Assembly (NCBI RefSeq): GCF_010078235.1
Contig: NZ_JAABOS010000001.1
Span: forward strand, 310,001 to 374,000
From: Cognatundibacterium crateris
GTDB lineage: Bacteria; Pseudomonadota; Gammaproteobacteria; Burkholderiales; Burkholderiaceae_D
Reading direction: 5' to 3'
DNA: 64,000 nt
Position numbers and translations under genes: made by a program. The notes under the pieces were generated by a model. That model had not been told where the DNA came from. It saw only the letters and a list, made by a program, of their open reading frames with translations, and searched no databases. Every line of letters starts with the position of its first letter. Within the stretch, counting starts at the first letter, position 1. Positions 1 to 10,025 of this stretch are shown here, in pieces.

Positions 1-830
1 TGCGATACGCCGCCGGAAGTAATGAGCACATCGGCTTGCTGACACGCGGCACGAAAGGCAGATTCCAGTTGTGCCGCATCATCCGGGATGATGCCCAAAT
101 CTATCGCTACACAGCCCAGCCGGCTCAGCATGCCAAGCAGGGTGTAGCGGTTACTGTCATACACGCAGCCATGCTCACTCGCTTCACCCTGGGTGAGAAT
201 TTCATCACCGGTAGAAAAGAAAGCGACGCGCAATCGTGTTTCTACTTTTATTTCTGTGAGCCCCAGTGAGGCCAGTAAACCCAGATCCGCCGGTGTAAGT
301 ATGCGTCCTTTTTTAAGCGCGATACAGCCACGCTGTAAATCTTCACCGCGCAGACGCCGATGTGCGCCAGGACTGCCAGCATGAGCAGGCAGAGTGATAT
401 GCGTGTCGGTCTGTGCTGACAGTTGCTCATACGGGATCACGCTGTCGCAGCCGCTGGGCATTACCGCGCCGGTCATGATGCGTATGCATTCTCCAGTGTT
501 GACCTGTCCCTGAAACGGCACACCAGCTAAGGCAGAACCGATAATGCTGAGTGTAATTTCATCTGTGGCGCTGGCTTCGGATGAAGCAAACGCATAGCCA
601 TCCATCGCCGCATTATCATGCGCAGGTACATCAATTGGCGATATCAGATCTTGCGCTAAGACCCTGCCTAAGGCGGCTGTCAGAGCCAATGTCTCATGGC
701 CAGGTTTGCGTCTGGTCAGACTGGCGATTTTTTTCTTCGCCTCATTCAGGCTGAGCAGCGCTTTATTGTCCGCCTTTACACTCGGGACACTGGAGGAAGC
801 ATGGGCTGGATGGGGGCTGCTATGCATCAT
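1..830 (-). CDS. moeA: Molybdopterin molybdenumtransferase MoeA, partial (3' end outside window)
   Basis: MoeA inserts molybdate into adenylylated molybdopterin in the cytoplasm, the last common step of molybdenum cofactor synthesis. The translated N-terminal part carries the MoeA N-domain pattern (PIDVPAHDNAAMDGYA, then RIMTGAVMPSGCDSVIPYE) and the beginning of the MoCF-binding fold, ending at the ITSGGVS motif as the window stops. Two adjacent ATG codons (830 and 827) can start it; both overlap the end of mobA, so translation is probably coupled. It is the last visible gene of a moaA-mobA-moeA run. About 275 residues are present of a usual length near 400. Confidence 0.93.
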   Translation of the reverse strand, partial: MMHSSPHPAHASSSVPSVKADNKALLSLNEAKKKIASLTRRKPGHETLALTAALGRVLAQDLISPIDVPAHDNAAMDGYAFASSEASATDEITLSIIGSALAGVPFQGQVNTGECIRIMTGAVMPSGCDSVIPYEQLSAQTDTHITLPAHAGSPGAHRRLRGEDLQRGCIALKKGRILTPADLGLLASLGLTEIKVETRLRVAFFSTGDEILTQGEASEHGCVYDSNRYTLLGMLSRLGCVAIDLGIIPDDAAQLESAFRAACQQADVLITSGGVS

Positions 831-1443
831 ATTTTTCAGCAAGGATTAATTCATGTTCGGTATTAATATTGGTGAAAGCCAGCGACTCTGGAAAATAGCA
901 CAGCGCCAGGCGCTGCCCTTCCATCCATAATCTGGCTTTACTTTGCCCACTCTCCAGATACAGGCTTAAATCGGCTGCCAAGTGCTTGCGTACCAGTGCA
1001 AATACCGGTTGCGGCTGCAATCCTGATTTACCCATTTCACGGGTGGCAGCAATCGCAATATCCGCAGCTTGCGCCGACAGTGTCGCATATAAGCGTGCAG
1101 CCAGGTCCAGCGGGATGAAAGGCGAGTCACAAGCTACGCTGAGTACAAATTCCGTGTCTGCTTGCAGTAAGCCTGCATGCAGTCCTGCCAGTGGCCCGGC
1201 AAAGCCGCTAATCTGATCGCTGCAAACGGCATGGCCAAACTGCGCATACTGATCCAGATTTCGGTTCGCATTAATGAGAACAGCCGCCACTTGTGGCTGC
1301 AGGCGTTCGCATACCCAGGCTGTCAGCGGGCGACCGCGAAACAGATGCAAGCCTTTATCGCAATTCCCTAAGCGCGATCCGCGCCCGCCCGCCAGCAGCA
1401 GGCCAGTTACAGAATGCAAGGGATAGTCAGGCGAGGGCTGCAT
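820..1443 (-). CDS. mobA: Molybdenum cofactor guanylyltransferase MobA
   Basis: MobA joins GMP from GTP to molybdopterin to make the bis-MGD form of the cofactor used by DMSO-reductase-family enzymes. The nucleotide-binding signature LLAGGRGSRLG lies at residues 16-26 and is followed by the DKG lysine (Lys30). The metal-binding aspartate region is ACDSPFIP, and the length (207 residues) is typical. The gene lies between moaA, 76 bp upstream, and moeA, which overlaps its stop codon. Its presence implies that the host makes a guanylated cofactor and not only plain Mo-MPT. Confidence 0.93.
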   Translation of the reverse strand: MQPSPDYPLHSVTGLLLAGGRGSRLGNCDKGLHLFRGRPLTAWVCERLQPQVAAVLINANRNLDQYAQFGHAVCSDQISGFAGPLAGLHAGLLQADTEFVLSVACDSPFIPLDLAARLYATLSAQAADIAIAATREMGKSGLQPQPVFALVRKHLAADLSLYLESGQSKARLWMEGQRLALCYFPESLAFTNINTEHELILAEKYDA

Positions 1444-1519
1444 AGTCGGTCTCTTGGAATAATGAAGCGGGGCATACTGTACAGTGCTGGTGGATATTGG
1501 GCTGTCAGGCAGTCGGGTT

Positions 1520-2644
1520 TCAGCCGCCTATATAAGACATTTCTATCTTTTTATAGCCTGAACCTGGCGTAGACAGCCCGGCACTTCTGAGTTCCGAGTA
1601 ACGGTCGTCGCGCTGTTGCCAGACGCTGGCTATACCGTTAGCGAGCTCCTGATCGCTGCTGATTCTGGCTGAGCGTAAGAGTGGGCGCAGGTCATAGCCA
1701 CGGGTCGCAAACAGGCAAGTGTACAACTGCCCCTCAGTCGATAAGCGTATGCGCGAACAATCGCCGCAAAAGGCTTGCGTCACACTCGATATGATGCCGA
1801 TTTCACCCGCGTACAGCTGATGCTTCCAGCGTCTCGCGGTCTCGCCCGCATAATTGGCATCGAGTGAGTTCAATTGCATTCCCGCCTGTTGTAAGCGCTG
1901 CAGTATCTGATCCGCAGTGACTACCTCGCCCATGCGCCAGCCGTTCGAAGCGCCGACATCCATGTATTCGATGAAGCGCAGGATATGTGCAGAGTGTTTG
2001 AAATACTCCGCCATAGGAACAATCTGGCTGTCATTGATACCGGCCTTCACCACCATATTCACTTTAACCGGTCCCAGTCCAGCGGCTTCTGCCGCAGCGA
2101 TACCAGCCAATACCTGATCCACGCTGTAATCAACGTCGTTCATGCGCTTGAATATCTCATCGCTGATCGCATCGAGTGAAACCGTGACCCGTCCTAAACC
2201 TGCGTTCTTCAGGCTGACGGCTTTTTTGGCCAGCAGTGATCCATTCGTGGTCAGACTCAGATCAATGGGCGAGCCATCTTTAGTACGCAGGCCGGACAGC
2301 ATACTGATCAGTTGCTCAATATTTTTTCGGAGTAAAGGTTCGCCGCCGGTGAGGCGGATTTTTTTTACGCCATGCGCAACAAAAATACGCGCAAGCCGGG
2401 TGATTTCTTCAAAACTCAGCAAATCCGCATGCGGCAGATAGCGGTAATTCTGATCGAAAATTTCCTTGGGCATGCAATAGACGCAGCGGAAATTGCAGCG
2501 GTCAGTGACTGAAATCCGCAAATCGCGTAAAGGACGCTGCAAGCTATCCAGCAATTGTCCGGTAATAGTCTGCTGCAGCCCTGCAGTTGGCAGTGGGGCG
2601 GCCTGGTGCCGGATATCAGTGATAGGGATAAATTTTTCCGTCAT
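1520..2644 (-). CDS. moaA: GTP 3',8-cyclase MoaA (radical SAM)
   Basis: MoaA catalyses the first step of molybdenum cofactor synthesis, converting GTP to 3',8-cyclo-GTP with a radical SAM cluster. The N-terminal cluster motif is CNFRCVYC (Cys50, Cys54, Cys57). The second, C-terminal cluster is shown by [11 protein letters not shown] followed by a further Cys in YTCLF. The protein ends in the Gly-Gly pair typical of MoaA. An N-terminal stretch of about 35 residues precedes the conserved core, so a slightly later start is possible. No strong ribosome binding site is visible before the ATG at 2644. Confidence 0.95.
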   Translation of the reverse strand: MTEKFIPITDIRHQAAPLPTAGLQQTITGQLLDSLQRPLRDLRISVTDRCNFRCVYCMPKEIFDQNYRYLPHADLLSFEEITRLARIFVAHGVKKIRLTGGEPLLRKNIEQLISMLSGLRTKDGSPIDLSLTTNGSLLAKKAVSLKNAGLGRVTVSLDAISDEIFKRMNDVDYSVDQVLAGIAAAEAAGLGPVKVNMVVKAGINDSQIVPMAEYFKHSAHILRFIEYMDVGASNGWRMGEVVTADQILQRLQQAGMQLNSLDANYAGETARRWKHQLYAGEIGIISSVTQAFCGDCSRIRLSTEGQLYTCLFATRGYDLRPLLRSARISSDQELANGIASVWQQRDDRYSELRSAGLSTPGSGYKKIEMSYIGG

Positions 2645-2677
2645 AAACTGCGGTGACCCGGTAGCAAAGAGGGCGCT

Positions 2678-2705
2678 GTGGCTGCGCTCAGCGCGAAGCA
2701 GCCAC
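2678..2705. other. Inverted repeat between spoT and moaA
   Basis: An 8-bp perfect inverted repeat (GTGGCTGC at 2678-2685, GCAGCCAC at 2698-2705) with a 12-base GC-rich loop occupies the 110-bp gap between spoT and moaA. There is no T-run after it on the minus strand, so it is not a standard intrinsic terminator. It may be a Rho-assisted end of the spoT transcript or a moaA leader structure. Confidence 0.35.
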
Positions 2706-2755
2706 GCAGCCCACAGTGCGTGCAGCGAACAACCGCCCTGTGTGCTGCATCGCCA

Positions 2756-5056
2756 TTAGCCACGCTCACGCAAAATACGATGTACACCGTTGAGGTGTTT
2801 GATACTGCGCATGATTTTGGCAAGATGCGCGCGGCTGTCCACCTGTATCGTGAAATGGATATGCGTCATATCATTGGCATCGCCATCTTCCATGTTGACG
2901 TGGCTGATATTGACATCGGCTTCTCCAATTTCGGCAGCGATTCTGGCCAATGCGCCACGTTCGTTTTTGATCGTGACTGCAATTCTGGTATCGAAACGAC
3001 GATTCAGTTCTTCACCCCAGGTCACATCTATCCAGCGATCCGGTTCTTTCGCATGCAGGCGTTTGGCGTGCTCGCAATCATCGGTATGCACAACTAAACC
3101 CTGATCGCGTTTCAATTGACCGACGATGCCATCGCCCGGTATCGGCAGGCAGCAGGGTGCCAGCTGAACGGACAGGCCCTCACTGCCGTAAATAATCACG
3201 GGCGCATGGCGGTAACTGGAACGTTCGCCAAACTGTTGGAAAGGAATATTCGGCGAGTCATCTTCAACCAGGTCAAGGATGTGGCGCGCAACCAGCGCCG
3301 CCATGCGTTTTCCTATGCCGATATCGGTATAAATCTCTTCCATCGATTTCGCGCTGGACTCATTGAGCAGCTTATCGATCAGGCTGGCCGGCAGGTCTGG
3401 ATTCAGATGCACAGCAACCAGAGCCTGAGCCAGCAACTGGCGTCCCAGCTCGGTCGACTCATTCAGATTGATGGTGCGTAGATAGTGGCGTATTGCCGAA
3501 CGCGCTTTGCCGGTACGCACATACGTCAGCCAGTTCGGAGTAGGACGGGAATTCGGTGAAGTAATGATCTCGACGATATCACCGTTTTTTAATTCAGAAC
3601 GCAGTGGTACCGGCTCATGGTTGATGCGGGTAGCAATCGCCTGATCACCAATGTCAGTATGAATGTTGTACGCAAAATCGAGTGCGGTGGCGCCACGCGG
3701 CAAAGCAATGATTTTCGACTTAGGCGTGAACACATAAACCGAGTCAGGAAACAGATCGACCTTGACATGCTCCAGGAATTCAGCCGAATCCCCGGTTTGT
3801 TTCTGAATATCGAGCAAAGACTGCAGCCAGGCATGGGTGCGTTGCTGCAGATCGGTCAGGCTGCCTTCATCATTCTTATACAGCCAGTGCGCTGCCACGC
3901 CGGATTCTGCCACTCTGTGCATTTCCTGGGTACGGATCTGGAACTCCACTGGCGTGCCGTAAGGGCCGATCAGGGTGGTATGCAGGGATTGATAGCCATT
4001 CGTTTTCGGGATGGCGATATAGTCCTTAAATTTGCCTGGCATAGGCTTGTACAGCGCATGCAGTGTACCCAGTGCGTAATAGCTTTCGCGGAAGTCTTTG
4101 ACGACGATGCGGAAGCCATACACATCCAGCACCTGAGAAAAGGACAGGTGTTTGTCATGCATTTTGCGGTAGATGCCGTACAGGGTTTTTTCGCGGCCAT
4201 ACACTTCTGCCTGTAACTCAGCTGTTTTCAGCGCGTCATTTACCGCATCCAGAATTTTGTTAACCACTTCACGCCGGTTGCCACGCGCAGCCTTGACTGC
4301 TTTGGACAGCGTGCGGTAACGCATGGGATACAAATGCGAGAACGCCAGATCCTGCAGTTCGCGGTAAATATTATTGAGACCAAGACGGTGCGCGATCGGC
4401 ACATATACGTCCATGGTTTCGCGTGAAATCCTGCGCTTCTTCTCAGGCGACATCACGCCCAGGGTACGCATATTGTGTAAACGGTCAGCCAGTTTGACCA
4501 GGATCACGCGTACGTCGCGTGCCATCGCCAGCAGCATTTTGCGGAAATTTTCCGCCTGCGCTTCAATCTGGCTTTGAAACTCGATTTTTTCCAGTTTGGA
4601 CAGACCATCGACCAGAGTCGCCACCGGTGCGCCGAAGCGTTCTATCAGTTCTTCTTTTTGAACATCCTGATCTTCCATCACATCATGCAGCAGGGCAGCC
4701 ATAATGGCTTGCACATCCAGCTTCCATTCAGCGCAGATTTCAGCCACTGCGATAGGATGGGAAATGTAGGGCTCACCGGATTTTCTGACCTGACCCAGAT
4801 GCATTTCATCAGAAAAACGATAGGCTTCCTTGACCTGCTTTAAGTCAGCTGCGGACATGTATTCCGATAACCGTGCACTTAAAGCACTGGTCGAAGCGAC
4901 GCCGGTATGTGTGGGTTCGGTCGGTTTGGCAGACGCATCATTAGATGCCGGGATATTTTTTTTATCTTGCAACGGACGAAGATTTTCTGAAGGCGGAACG
5001 GAAATGGATTCGGCCGGGATGGTAAGCAGAGATGAATTAATATCATTAATGTTCAT
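2756..5056 (-). CDS. spoT: Bifunctional (p)ppGpp synthetase/hydrolase SpoT
   Basis: This RelA/SpoT homologue makes and breaks the stringent-response alarmone (p)ppGpp. The order is an HD hydrolase domain (His100, His124-Asp125, EDQDV), a synthetase domain with the EFQIRTQEMH stretch, a TGS domain starting at YVFTPKSKIIALPRG, a helical/zinc-finger region with SVQLAPCCLPIPGD, and a C-terminal ACT domain. The intact hydrolase motif LLHDVMED argues for SpoT over a hydrolase-dead RelA. The first 60 or so residues are low-complexity and precede the conserved part. The ATG at 5056 has a GGGAG ribosome binding site. It follows rpoZ as in many proteobacteria. Confidence 0.95.
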   Translation of the reverse strand: MNINDINSSLLTIPAESISVPPSENLRPLQDKKNIPASNDASAKPTEPTHTGVASTSALSARLSEYMSAADLKQVKEAYRFSDEMHLGQVRKSGEPYISHPIAVAEICAEWKLDVQAIMAALLHDVMEDQDVQKEELIERFGAPVATLVDGLSKLEKIEFQSQIEAQAENFRKMLLAMARDVRVILVKLADRLHNMRTLGVMSPEKKRRISRETMDVYVPIAHRLGLNNIYRELQDLAFSHLYPMRYRTLSKAVKAARGNRREVVNKILDAVNDALKTAELQAEVYGREKTLYGIYRKMHDKHLSFSQVLDVYGFRIVVKDFRESYYALGTLHALYKPMPGKFKDYIAIPKTNGYQSLHTTLIGPYGTPVEFQIRTQEMHRVAESGVAAHWLYKNDEGSLTDLQQRTHAWLQSLLDIQKQTGDSAEFLEHVKVDLFPDSVYVFTPKSKIIALPRGATALDFAYNIHTDIGDQAIATRINHEPVPLRSELKNGDIVEIITSPNSRPTPNWLTYVRTGKARSAIRHYLRTINLNESTELGRQLLAQALVAVHLNPDLPASLIDKLLNESSAKSMEEIYTDIGIGKRMAALVARHILDLVEDDSPNIPFQQFGERSSYRHAPVIIYGSEGLSVQLAPCCLPIPGDGIVGQLKRDQGLVVHTDDCEHAKRLHAKEPDRWIDVTWGEELNRRFDTRIAVTIKNERGALARIAAEIGEADVNISHVNMEDGDANDMTHIHFTIQVDSRAHLAKIMRSIKHLNGVHRILRERG

Positions 5057-5108
5057 TCTGTTACTCCCGGCCGAATTCGTGTAAAGCGGTCAGTGCAGGT
5101 GCAGCGAC

Positions 5109-5312
5109 TTACACTGGAACTTTTTTCAGCATTTCGATGCCGACTTTACCTTGAGCGATTTCGCGCAGCGCTACAACAGTAGGCTTGTCCTTGGATTCCA
5201 CTTTCGGTGTGTGGCCTTGCAGCAGCTGACGTGCACGATAGGTTGCGCACAGCGTTAACTGAAAGCGGTTAGGAATCTGTTTCAAAGAATCTTCAATGGT
5301 GATACGTGCCAT
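5109..5312 (-). CDS. rpoZ: RNA polymerase omega subunit RpoZ
   Basis: Omega is the small assembly subunit of RNA polymerase and contributes to ppGpp binding. The 67-residue sequence begins [19 protein letters not shown], a hallmark of proteobacterial omega, and includes the conserved [10 protein letters not shown] segment. It lies between gmk and spoT on the minus strand with gaps of 30 and 52 bp, so it is very likely co-transcribed with them. Confidence 0.96.
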   Translation of the reverse strand: MARITIEDSLKQIPNRFQLTLCATYRARQLLQGHTPKVESKDKPTVVALREIAQGKVGIEMLKKVPV

Positions 5313-5342
5313 GGTATTTCCTTAATGCGGTAGGTACTGGAA

Positions 5343-5987
5343 TTAGTTGGGGTTGGCATGAATGCCAAGCTGAGCAAAAAGCTCAATGTTGCGGGCTGCT
5401 TGCTGCGTGAAACGGCAACGTGTCGCTTTAACGATCGCAACCAGTTCAGACAAAGCAGTGGCAAAGTCCTGATTGATAATAACATATTCGAACTCAGGAG
5501 AGTGCGCCATTTCACCGCCTGCCGCCAAAATCCGGCGTGTGATCACATGTGGTTCATCCTGGCCGCGCTTTTTCAGTCTTTCTTCAAGCGCCGGAATCGA
5601 TGGTGGCAATATAAAAATACCAACTGCGCCAGGAAATTGCTTGCGTACCTGTTGAGCACCTTGCCAGTCTATCTCCAGCAAGACGTCCGTGCCGGCGCGC
5701 ATTTGCTGTTCTATCAGTATGCGTGAAGTACCGTAGTAATTGCCATGCACCTCGGCTGATTCCAGGAATTCGCCACGTGCTTTTCTTTCCAGGAAGTCCT
5801 CTGCTGTGGTGAAGTGGTACTCGCGGCCATCCTGCTCGCCCGGGCGTGGCTGTCTGGTCGTAAACGAAATGGATAGCTTGATTTGCGGCTCTTGTGCCAG
5901 CAAGGCATTGACCAGGGTGGATTTTCCCGCGCCCGACGGAGCAGCGACAATAAATAAACTGCCAGCGGTTGAAGTGGTGGGTAGCAT
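5343..5987 (-). CDS. gmk: Guanylate kinase Gmk
   Basis: Guanylate kinase phosphorylates GMP to GDP with ATP. The P-loop APSGAGKS is at about residues 16-23, and the GMP-binding region is represented by [21 protein letters not shown]. The length (214 residues) is usual. The gene sits between yicC upstream and rpoZ-spoT downstream on the minus strand, a common guanine-nucleotide and stringent-response neighbourhood. Confidence 0.96.
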   Translation of the reverse strand: MLPTTSTAGSLFIVAAPSGAGKSTLVNALLAQEPQIKLSISFTTRQPRPGEQDGREYHFTTAEDFLERKARGEFLESAEVHGNYYGTSRILIEQQMRAGTDVLLEIDWQGAQQVRKQFPGAVGIFILPPSIPALEERLKKRGQDEPHVITRRILAAGGEMAHSPEFEYVIINQDFATALSELVAIVKATRCRFTQQAARNIELFAQLGIHANPN

Positions 5988-6108
5988 GTGTGCTCTCTGC
6001 TAGGATGAGGCTTGCCGCCTGGCTCATACTGTACTTAAATAAGTGACGGTCAGGGCAGGGCAGCAGGCGTTAAAAAAATGTGGCGGGAGTATAAGCAAAT
6101 GCCCGTGC

Positions 6109-7041
6109 TTATTCAAGGTTCTGCACTTGTTCCCGCATCTGTTCTATCAGCAATTTTAAATCCATAGAGGCATCGGCCAATTCCTTGAGTGCGGCCTTAG
6201 AGCCCAGCGTATTGGCTTCGCGATTGAGTTCCTGCATCATGAAATCAAGGCGTTTACCCAGCTGGCCACCTTTTTTCAACAAGTGTCGGGTCTCAGTAAG
6301 GTGGGCTGATAAACGTGCTAATTCTTCCGCCACATCGACACGGATGCCATACACAGTGACTTCCTGACGGATGCGGTCCAGTGCCTCTTCGCGTGTAATG
6401 GTCTGGGTCGTACTGGCCTGACTGGCGGAATTGCCTGAATTTGCACCGGCAAGGCCTAGGGCTTCTTCCAGTCGGGCAGTCGCTTTTTGCTGGAATTGCT
6501 GCAAAATCTGTGGCATCAGCGGTGTAATCCGCGTGACGATTTCTTCCATCGCCGTGATTTTGCTCAGCAACACCTGGCCCAGAGCTGCGCCTTCACGTTC
6601 ACGGCTCACAACGAAGGCGTCCAGCGTTTGCTGCATCGTGGCTTGTATCGCAGCTTGTAAATGTTCAGCATTGATTTCAGACTCTTCGATGACGCCGGGC
6701 CAGCGCAATATCTCTGCACTGGTTAATGCACTCGCGTTTGGAAAGCGGGCGCTGATTGTCGCCTGAAATTCTTCCAGCTGTTGTAAAACGCCAGAATTCA
6801 GCGATTTTTGCTGCGTATCGGTTGTTTTTTTTCCAAAGCTGAAGCGACACTCTACTTTGCCACGTGTAATCCGCTTGGAAATGGCTTCTCTGAAATGGCT
6901 CTCCAGTGCACGGAACTCGTCATTTATACGGAATTGCAGGTCTAAAAAGCGTGAATTGACGCTTTTTATTTCAATTGTGATGGTTCCTGCTTCAGTTTCC
7001 TGTGTGCTGGTCGCGTAGCCAGTCATGCTGTAAATGCTCAA
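6109..7041 (-). CDS. yicC: YicC family endoribonuclease-like protein
   Basis: YicC proteins are conserved in bacteria and have been linked to RNA cleavage and stationary-phase survival. The N-terminal signature SMTGYA and the C-terminal DUF1732 end (FMMQELNREANTLGSKA, then KLLIEQMREQVQNLE) are both present. I place the start at a TTG at 7041 with AGAGG about eight bases upstream, giving (M)SIYSMTGYA. A GTG at 7071 and an ATG at 7026 in the same frame are alternatives. It reads toward gmk with a 121-bp gap. Confidence 0.9.
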   Translation of the reverse strand: MSIYSMTGYATSTQETEAGTITIEIKSVNSRFLDLQFRINDEFRALESHFREAISKRITRGKVECRFSFGKKTTDTQQKSLNSGVLQQLEEFQATISARFPNASALTSAEILRWPGVIEESEINAEHLQAAIQATMQQTLDAFVVSREREGAALGQVLLSKITAMEEIVTRITPLMPQILQQFQQKATARLEEALGLAGANSGNSASQASTTQTITREEALDRIRQEVTVYGIRVDVAEELARLSAHLTETRHLLKKGGQLGKRLDFMMQELNREANTLGSKAALKELADASMDLKLLIEQMREQVQNLE

Positions 7042-7179
7042 ATTTTTTCCTCTTCTTAATTTATTGCTCACTGGAAATAAGTTTTCAGTTGTCGCTGCTA
7101 GTTGTTATAAAGCAGGATATTCTTTACAAAACCCGCAATAGTCAACACAATCGCTGCTGTAAACAGGATTGGATGATCA

Positions 7180-8190
7180 ATGGCTGCACAAAATAATGCC
7201 CCACTGCCCGATGGCTTGGAAATTGCCGGATACCGCATTGTAAAGAAAATCGCCTCTGGCGGCTTCAGTATTGTATATCTCGCGTCTGATGAAGATGGAA
7301 ATGCTGTAGCAATTAAAGAGTACCTGCCCAGCTCGCTTGCCTTAAGACAGCAGGGCGAACTGGTACCGGCGATTTCAAATGAAAATTTACCGATTTACCG
7401 TATCGGTCTGAAATGCTTTTTTGAAGAAGGGCGTGCGCTGGCACGTATCTCGCACCCGAATGTGGTCAGCGTGGTCAATTTCTTCCGTGCCAATGAAACT
7501 GTGTATATGGTGATGGCCTATGAATCTGGCCGTTCCTTGCAGGAACATATTTTACGGCGCCGTGATAAGGGTGAAAAACCGCTGGTGTCCGAGCGTTTTA
7601 TTCGCCGCATGTTTAATCAGGTGATGAATGGTTTGCGCGAGGTGCATACGAATAAGTTGCTGCATCTGGATTTGAAACCGGCCAATATTTATCTGCGTCT
7701 GGATGGGACGCCGATCTTGTTGGATTTTGGTGCGGCAAGGCAAACCCTGAAGACCGATATTCCTAAGTTGTATCCGATGTATACGCCAGGATTTGCGGGG
7801 CCTGAGCTGTATCAGAAGAATGGTAACCTTGGACCCTGGACCGATATTTACAGTATTGGTGCGTCGATTTTTGCCTGCATGATAGGCGCGCCGCCACAGC
7901 CAGCGGATCAGCGCAAGACGAATGACAAAATGGAATCGCATTACCGTAAGCTGGAAGGCATGTATTCGCCGGAGTTAATTGAGGTAGTCCGCTGGTGCCT
8001 GAAGCTGGATCCTCTGGAGCGCCCGCAAAGTGTATTTGCTTTGCAAAAAGCATTGGCGATGAAGGCGCAGCCGCAACCTGAGCCGGGCTTGCTGGATAAA
8101 GCCAGACTGAAAATTGCGGGACTTTTCGGCAAGAAAAAGAAAAAAGATGACAGCGATCACACGACGATACAGGAAAGCACCCTGAATTAA
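7180..8190 (+). CDS. Serine/threonine protein kinase, Hanks type, cytosolic
   Basis: This is a eukaryotic-like protein kinase. The glycine loop ASGGFSIVY is at residues 25-33, the ATP-anchoring lysine is Lys46 (AIKEY), the catalytic loop is HLDLKPAN (162-169) and the metal-binding DFG is 182-184. The catalytic loop has HLD where many kinases have HRD, so activation-loop control may differ. No transmembrane segment or extracellular sensor domain follows the kinase fold; the tail is lysine-rich (GKKKKKDD). A PP2C phosphatase gene starts 53 bp downstream, so the two probably form a reversible phosphorylation module. Substrates cannot be inferred from sequence. Confidence 0.92.
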   Translation: MAAQNNAPLPDGLEIAGYRIVKKIASGGFSIVYLASDEDGNAVAIKEYLPSSLALRQQGELVPAISNENLPIYRIGLKCFFEEGRALARISHPNVVSVVNFFRANETVYMVMAYESGRSLQEHILRRRDKGEKPLVSERFIRRMFNQVMNGLREVHTNKLLHLDLKPANIYLRLDGTPILLDFGAARQTLKTDIPKLYPMYTPGFAGPELYQKNGNLGPWTDIYSIGASIFACMIGAPPQPADQRKTNDKMESHYRKLEGMYSPELIEVVRWCLKLDPLERPQSVFALQKALAMKAQPQPEPGLLDKARLKIAGLFGKKKKKDDSDHTTIQESTLN

Positions 8191-8243
8191 TGCCGTCCCC
8201 TTTAGTGGCTGTTTTTTACTTACATTTTTAAATTTCAATCCAC

Positions 8244-9185
8244 ATGCGCTTTTCCGTTTATCAAGAAAGTCATATAGGCGGCCGCAAGGTCAATCAGGAT
8301 CGCATGGGTTACAGCTTTACCCGTGATGCGATCCTGCTTTTGCTTGCAGATGGCATGGGTGGCCACATCATGGGTGAAATGGCTGCAGCCATTGCGATGC
8401 AGACCATAGGCAGTTTGTTCCAGCAACAGGCGCAGCCTATGATAGGTCGCCCTGAGCGTTTTCTGGAAGATAGTTTTCTGGCTGCGCATCAGGAAATTCA
8501 TCGCTACCGCATCATGAATAATCTGCCTGAAACGCCGCGCACCACCATCGTCGCCTGTCTGATACAGAATGGCTACGCCTATTGGGCACATTGCGGCGAT
8601 TCACGCCTGTACTGGTTGCGTCAGGGTCAGATCCTGTTACGCACCAAAGATCATTCCAGACTGGAGACTCTGATCGCACAGGGCAAGGTTGATCCGGCCG
8701 AGCGTCACAGTCATCCAGACCGCAATAAATTGTTTAACTGCCTTGGCGCACCGAATTCGCCCATCGTTGAACTGTCACGCAGAGCCGTGTTGCAACCTGG
8801 CGACCTGATCTTGCTGTGCTCGGATGGTTTCTGGTCTATGCTGCCCGATCATTTGCTGGCCCAGCGTTTGCATGAGCACACCATCGTGCGCGCCATTCCC
8901 GAACTGATACGTTCCGCCGTCAGTATCGCTGGCAAGCACAGTGATAACACCACGGCGCTGGCCTTAATGTGGGAAGGCGATGACAGGCTGGATGATACTT
9001 CCGTCATCTCGACCAATACCTTGCCGATAGGCTCGGTCACGACCACGATACAGGCACCGATTGATCCTGAGCTGGTTAAAGAACACGGCGAGCAGGATAT
9101 TTTTAACGATGCGGAGATAGAAAAAGCGATTGCAGAGATACGCAATGCGATCCATAAATCTTCCAAAATCACGAACAAACCTTAA
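8244..9185 (+). CDS. PP2C-type serine/threonine protein phosphatase
   Basis: A metal-dependent PP2C phosphatase that would reverse phosphorylation by the kinase upstream. The metal-binding motifs are visible: NQDR (17-20), LADGMGGH (35-41), HCGDSRLYWL, CSDGFW and the C-terminal SDNTTAL. After the catalytic domain comes an acidic tail of about 70 residues of unknown role. The ATG at 8244 has no clear Shine-Dalgarno sequence. The stop is 3 bp before rph, so the kinase-phosphatase pair and rph may share a transcript. Confidence 0.92.
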   Translation: MRFSVYQESHIGGRKVNQDRMGYSFTRDAILLLLADGMGGHIMGEMAAAIAMQTIGSLFQQQAQPMIGRPERFLEDSFLAAHQEIHRYRIMNNLPETPRTTIVACLIQNGYAYWAHCGDSRLYWLRQGQILLRTKDHSRLETLIAQGKVDPAERHSHPDRNKLFNCLGAPNSPIVELSRRAVLQPGDLILLCSDGFWSMLPDHLLAQRLHEHTIVRAIPELIRSAVSIAGKHSDNTTALALMWEGDDRLDDTSVISTNTLPIGSVTTTIQAPIDPELVKEHGEQDIFNDAEIEKAIAEIRNAIHKSSKITNKP

Positions 9186-9188
9186 TTT

Positions 9189-9926
9189 ATGTCTACCAAT
9201 TTCCGTCCCAGCGGGCGTGCCACCGACGCCCTGCGTCCTGTCGTCATCAGCCGCCATTTCACCCGTCATGCAGAAGGTTCGGTGCTGATCGAATTCGGTG
9301 ATACCCGCGTCATTTGTACTGCGAGTATAGAAAATAAAGTACCCGGTTTTCTGAAGGGTAAAGGGCAGGGCTGGCTGACTGCAGAGTACGGTATGTTGCC
9401 ACGCTCCACGCACACGCGTATGGACCGTGAAGCTGCCAAAGGCAAACAGTCTGGCCGTACCCAGGAAATCCAACGTCTGATTGGCCGCTCTCTGCGCGCA
9501 GCGTTTGATCTGGACGCCTTCGGTGAGCGCACCCTGCATATTGATTGCGATGTGATACAGGCTGATGGTGGCACACGCACTGCAGCGATTTCCGGTGCCA
9601 TGGTCGCCGCCTACGATGCACTGTCTACACTGGTAGCGCAAGGTTTGATTCCGGCGGTACCGCTGAAGCATTTCGTGGCAGCGATTTCTGTCGGCGTGTA
9701 TCGCGGCATTCCCGTGCTGGATCTGGATTATCCGGAAGACTCTGATTGCGATACCGACATGAATGTCGTCATGACCGATGCGGGCAGCTTCATTGAAGTA
9801 CAGGGTACCGCTGAAGGCGCAGCATTTGATCGCCAGACCATGAATGCCTTGCTGGAATTGGCTGAAAGTGGCATCTCCGATCTGATCGCGCTGCAAAAGC
9901 AGGTGCTGGGTCTGTTAGACGCATAG
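9189..9926 (+). CDS. rph: Ribonuclease PH
   Basis: RNase PH is a phosphorolytic 3'-5' exoribonuclease that trims tRNA precursors. The N-terminus has the family signature [17 protein letters not shown], the core carries [35 protein letters not shown] (shown here only as landmarks), and the C-terminal half has [19 protein letters not shown] with the catalytic acidic residues. The 245-residue length suggests a full-length active form, unlike the truncated allele of E. coli K-12. Confidence 0.96.
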   Translation: MSTNFRPSGRATDALRPVVISRHFTRHAEGSVLIEFGDTRVICTASIENKVPGFLKGKGQGWLTAEYGMLPRSTHTRMDREAAKGKQSGRTQEIQRLIGRSLRAAFDLDAFGERTLHIDCDVIQADGGTRTAAISGAMVAAYDALSTLVAQGLIPAVPLKHFVAAISVGVYRGIPVLDLDYPEDSDCDTDMNVVMTDAGSFIEVQGTAEGAAFDRQTMNALLELAESGISDLIALQKQVLGLLDA

Positions 9927-10025
9927 TTGACGCACAATAGCGTAATAATTATGCCGTAACAGTCGCGTTATCTAAAGTAAATGAAGTAATTGCCAAGAAA
10001 AGCAAAGTAAAGCAGAACAGACGGT

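Noticed and set aside
8964..9896. 310-codon minus-strand frame over rph
   Set aside because: It lies antisense to the clear RNase PH gene and the end of the PP2C gene, and its translation has no protein-family character.
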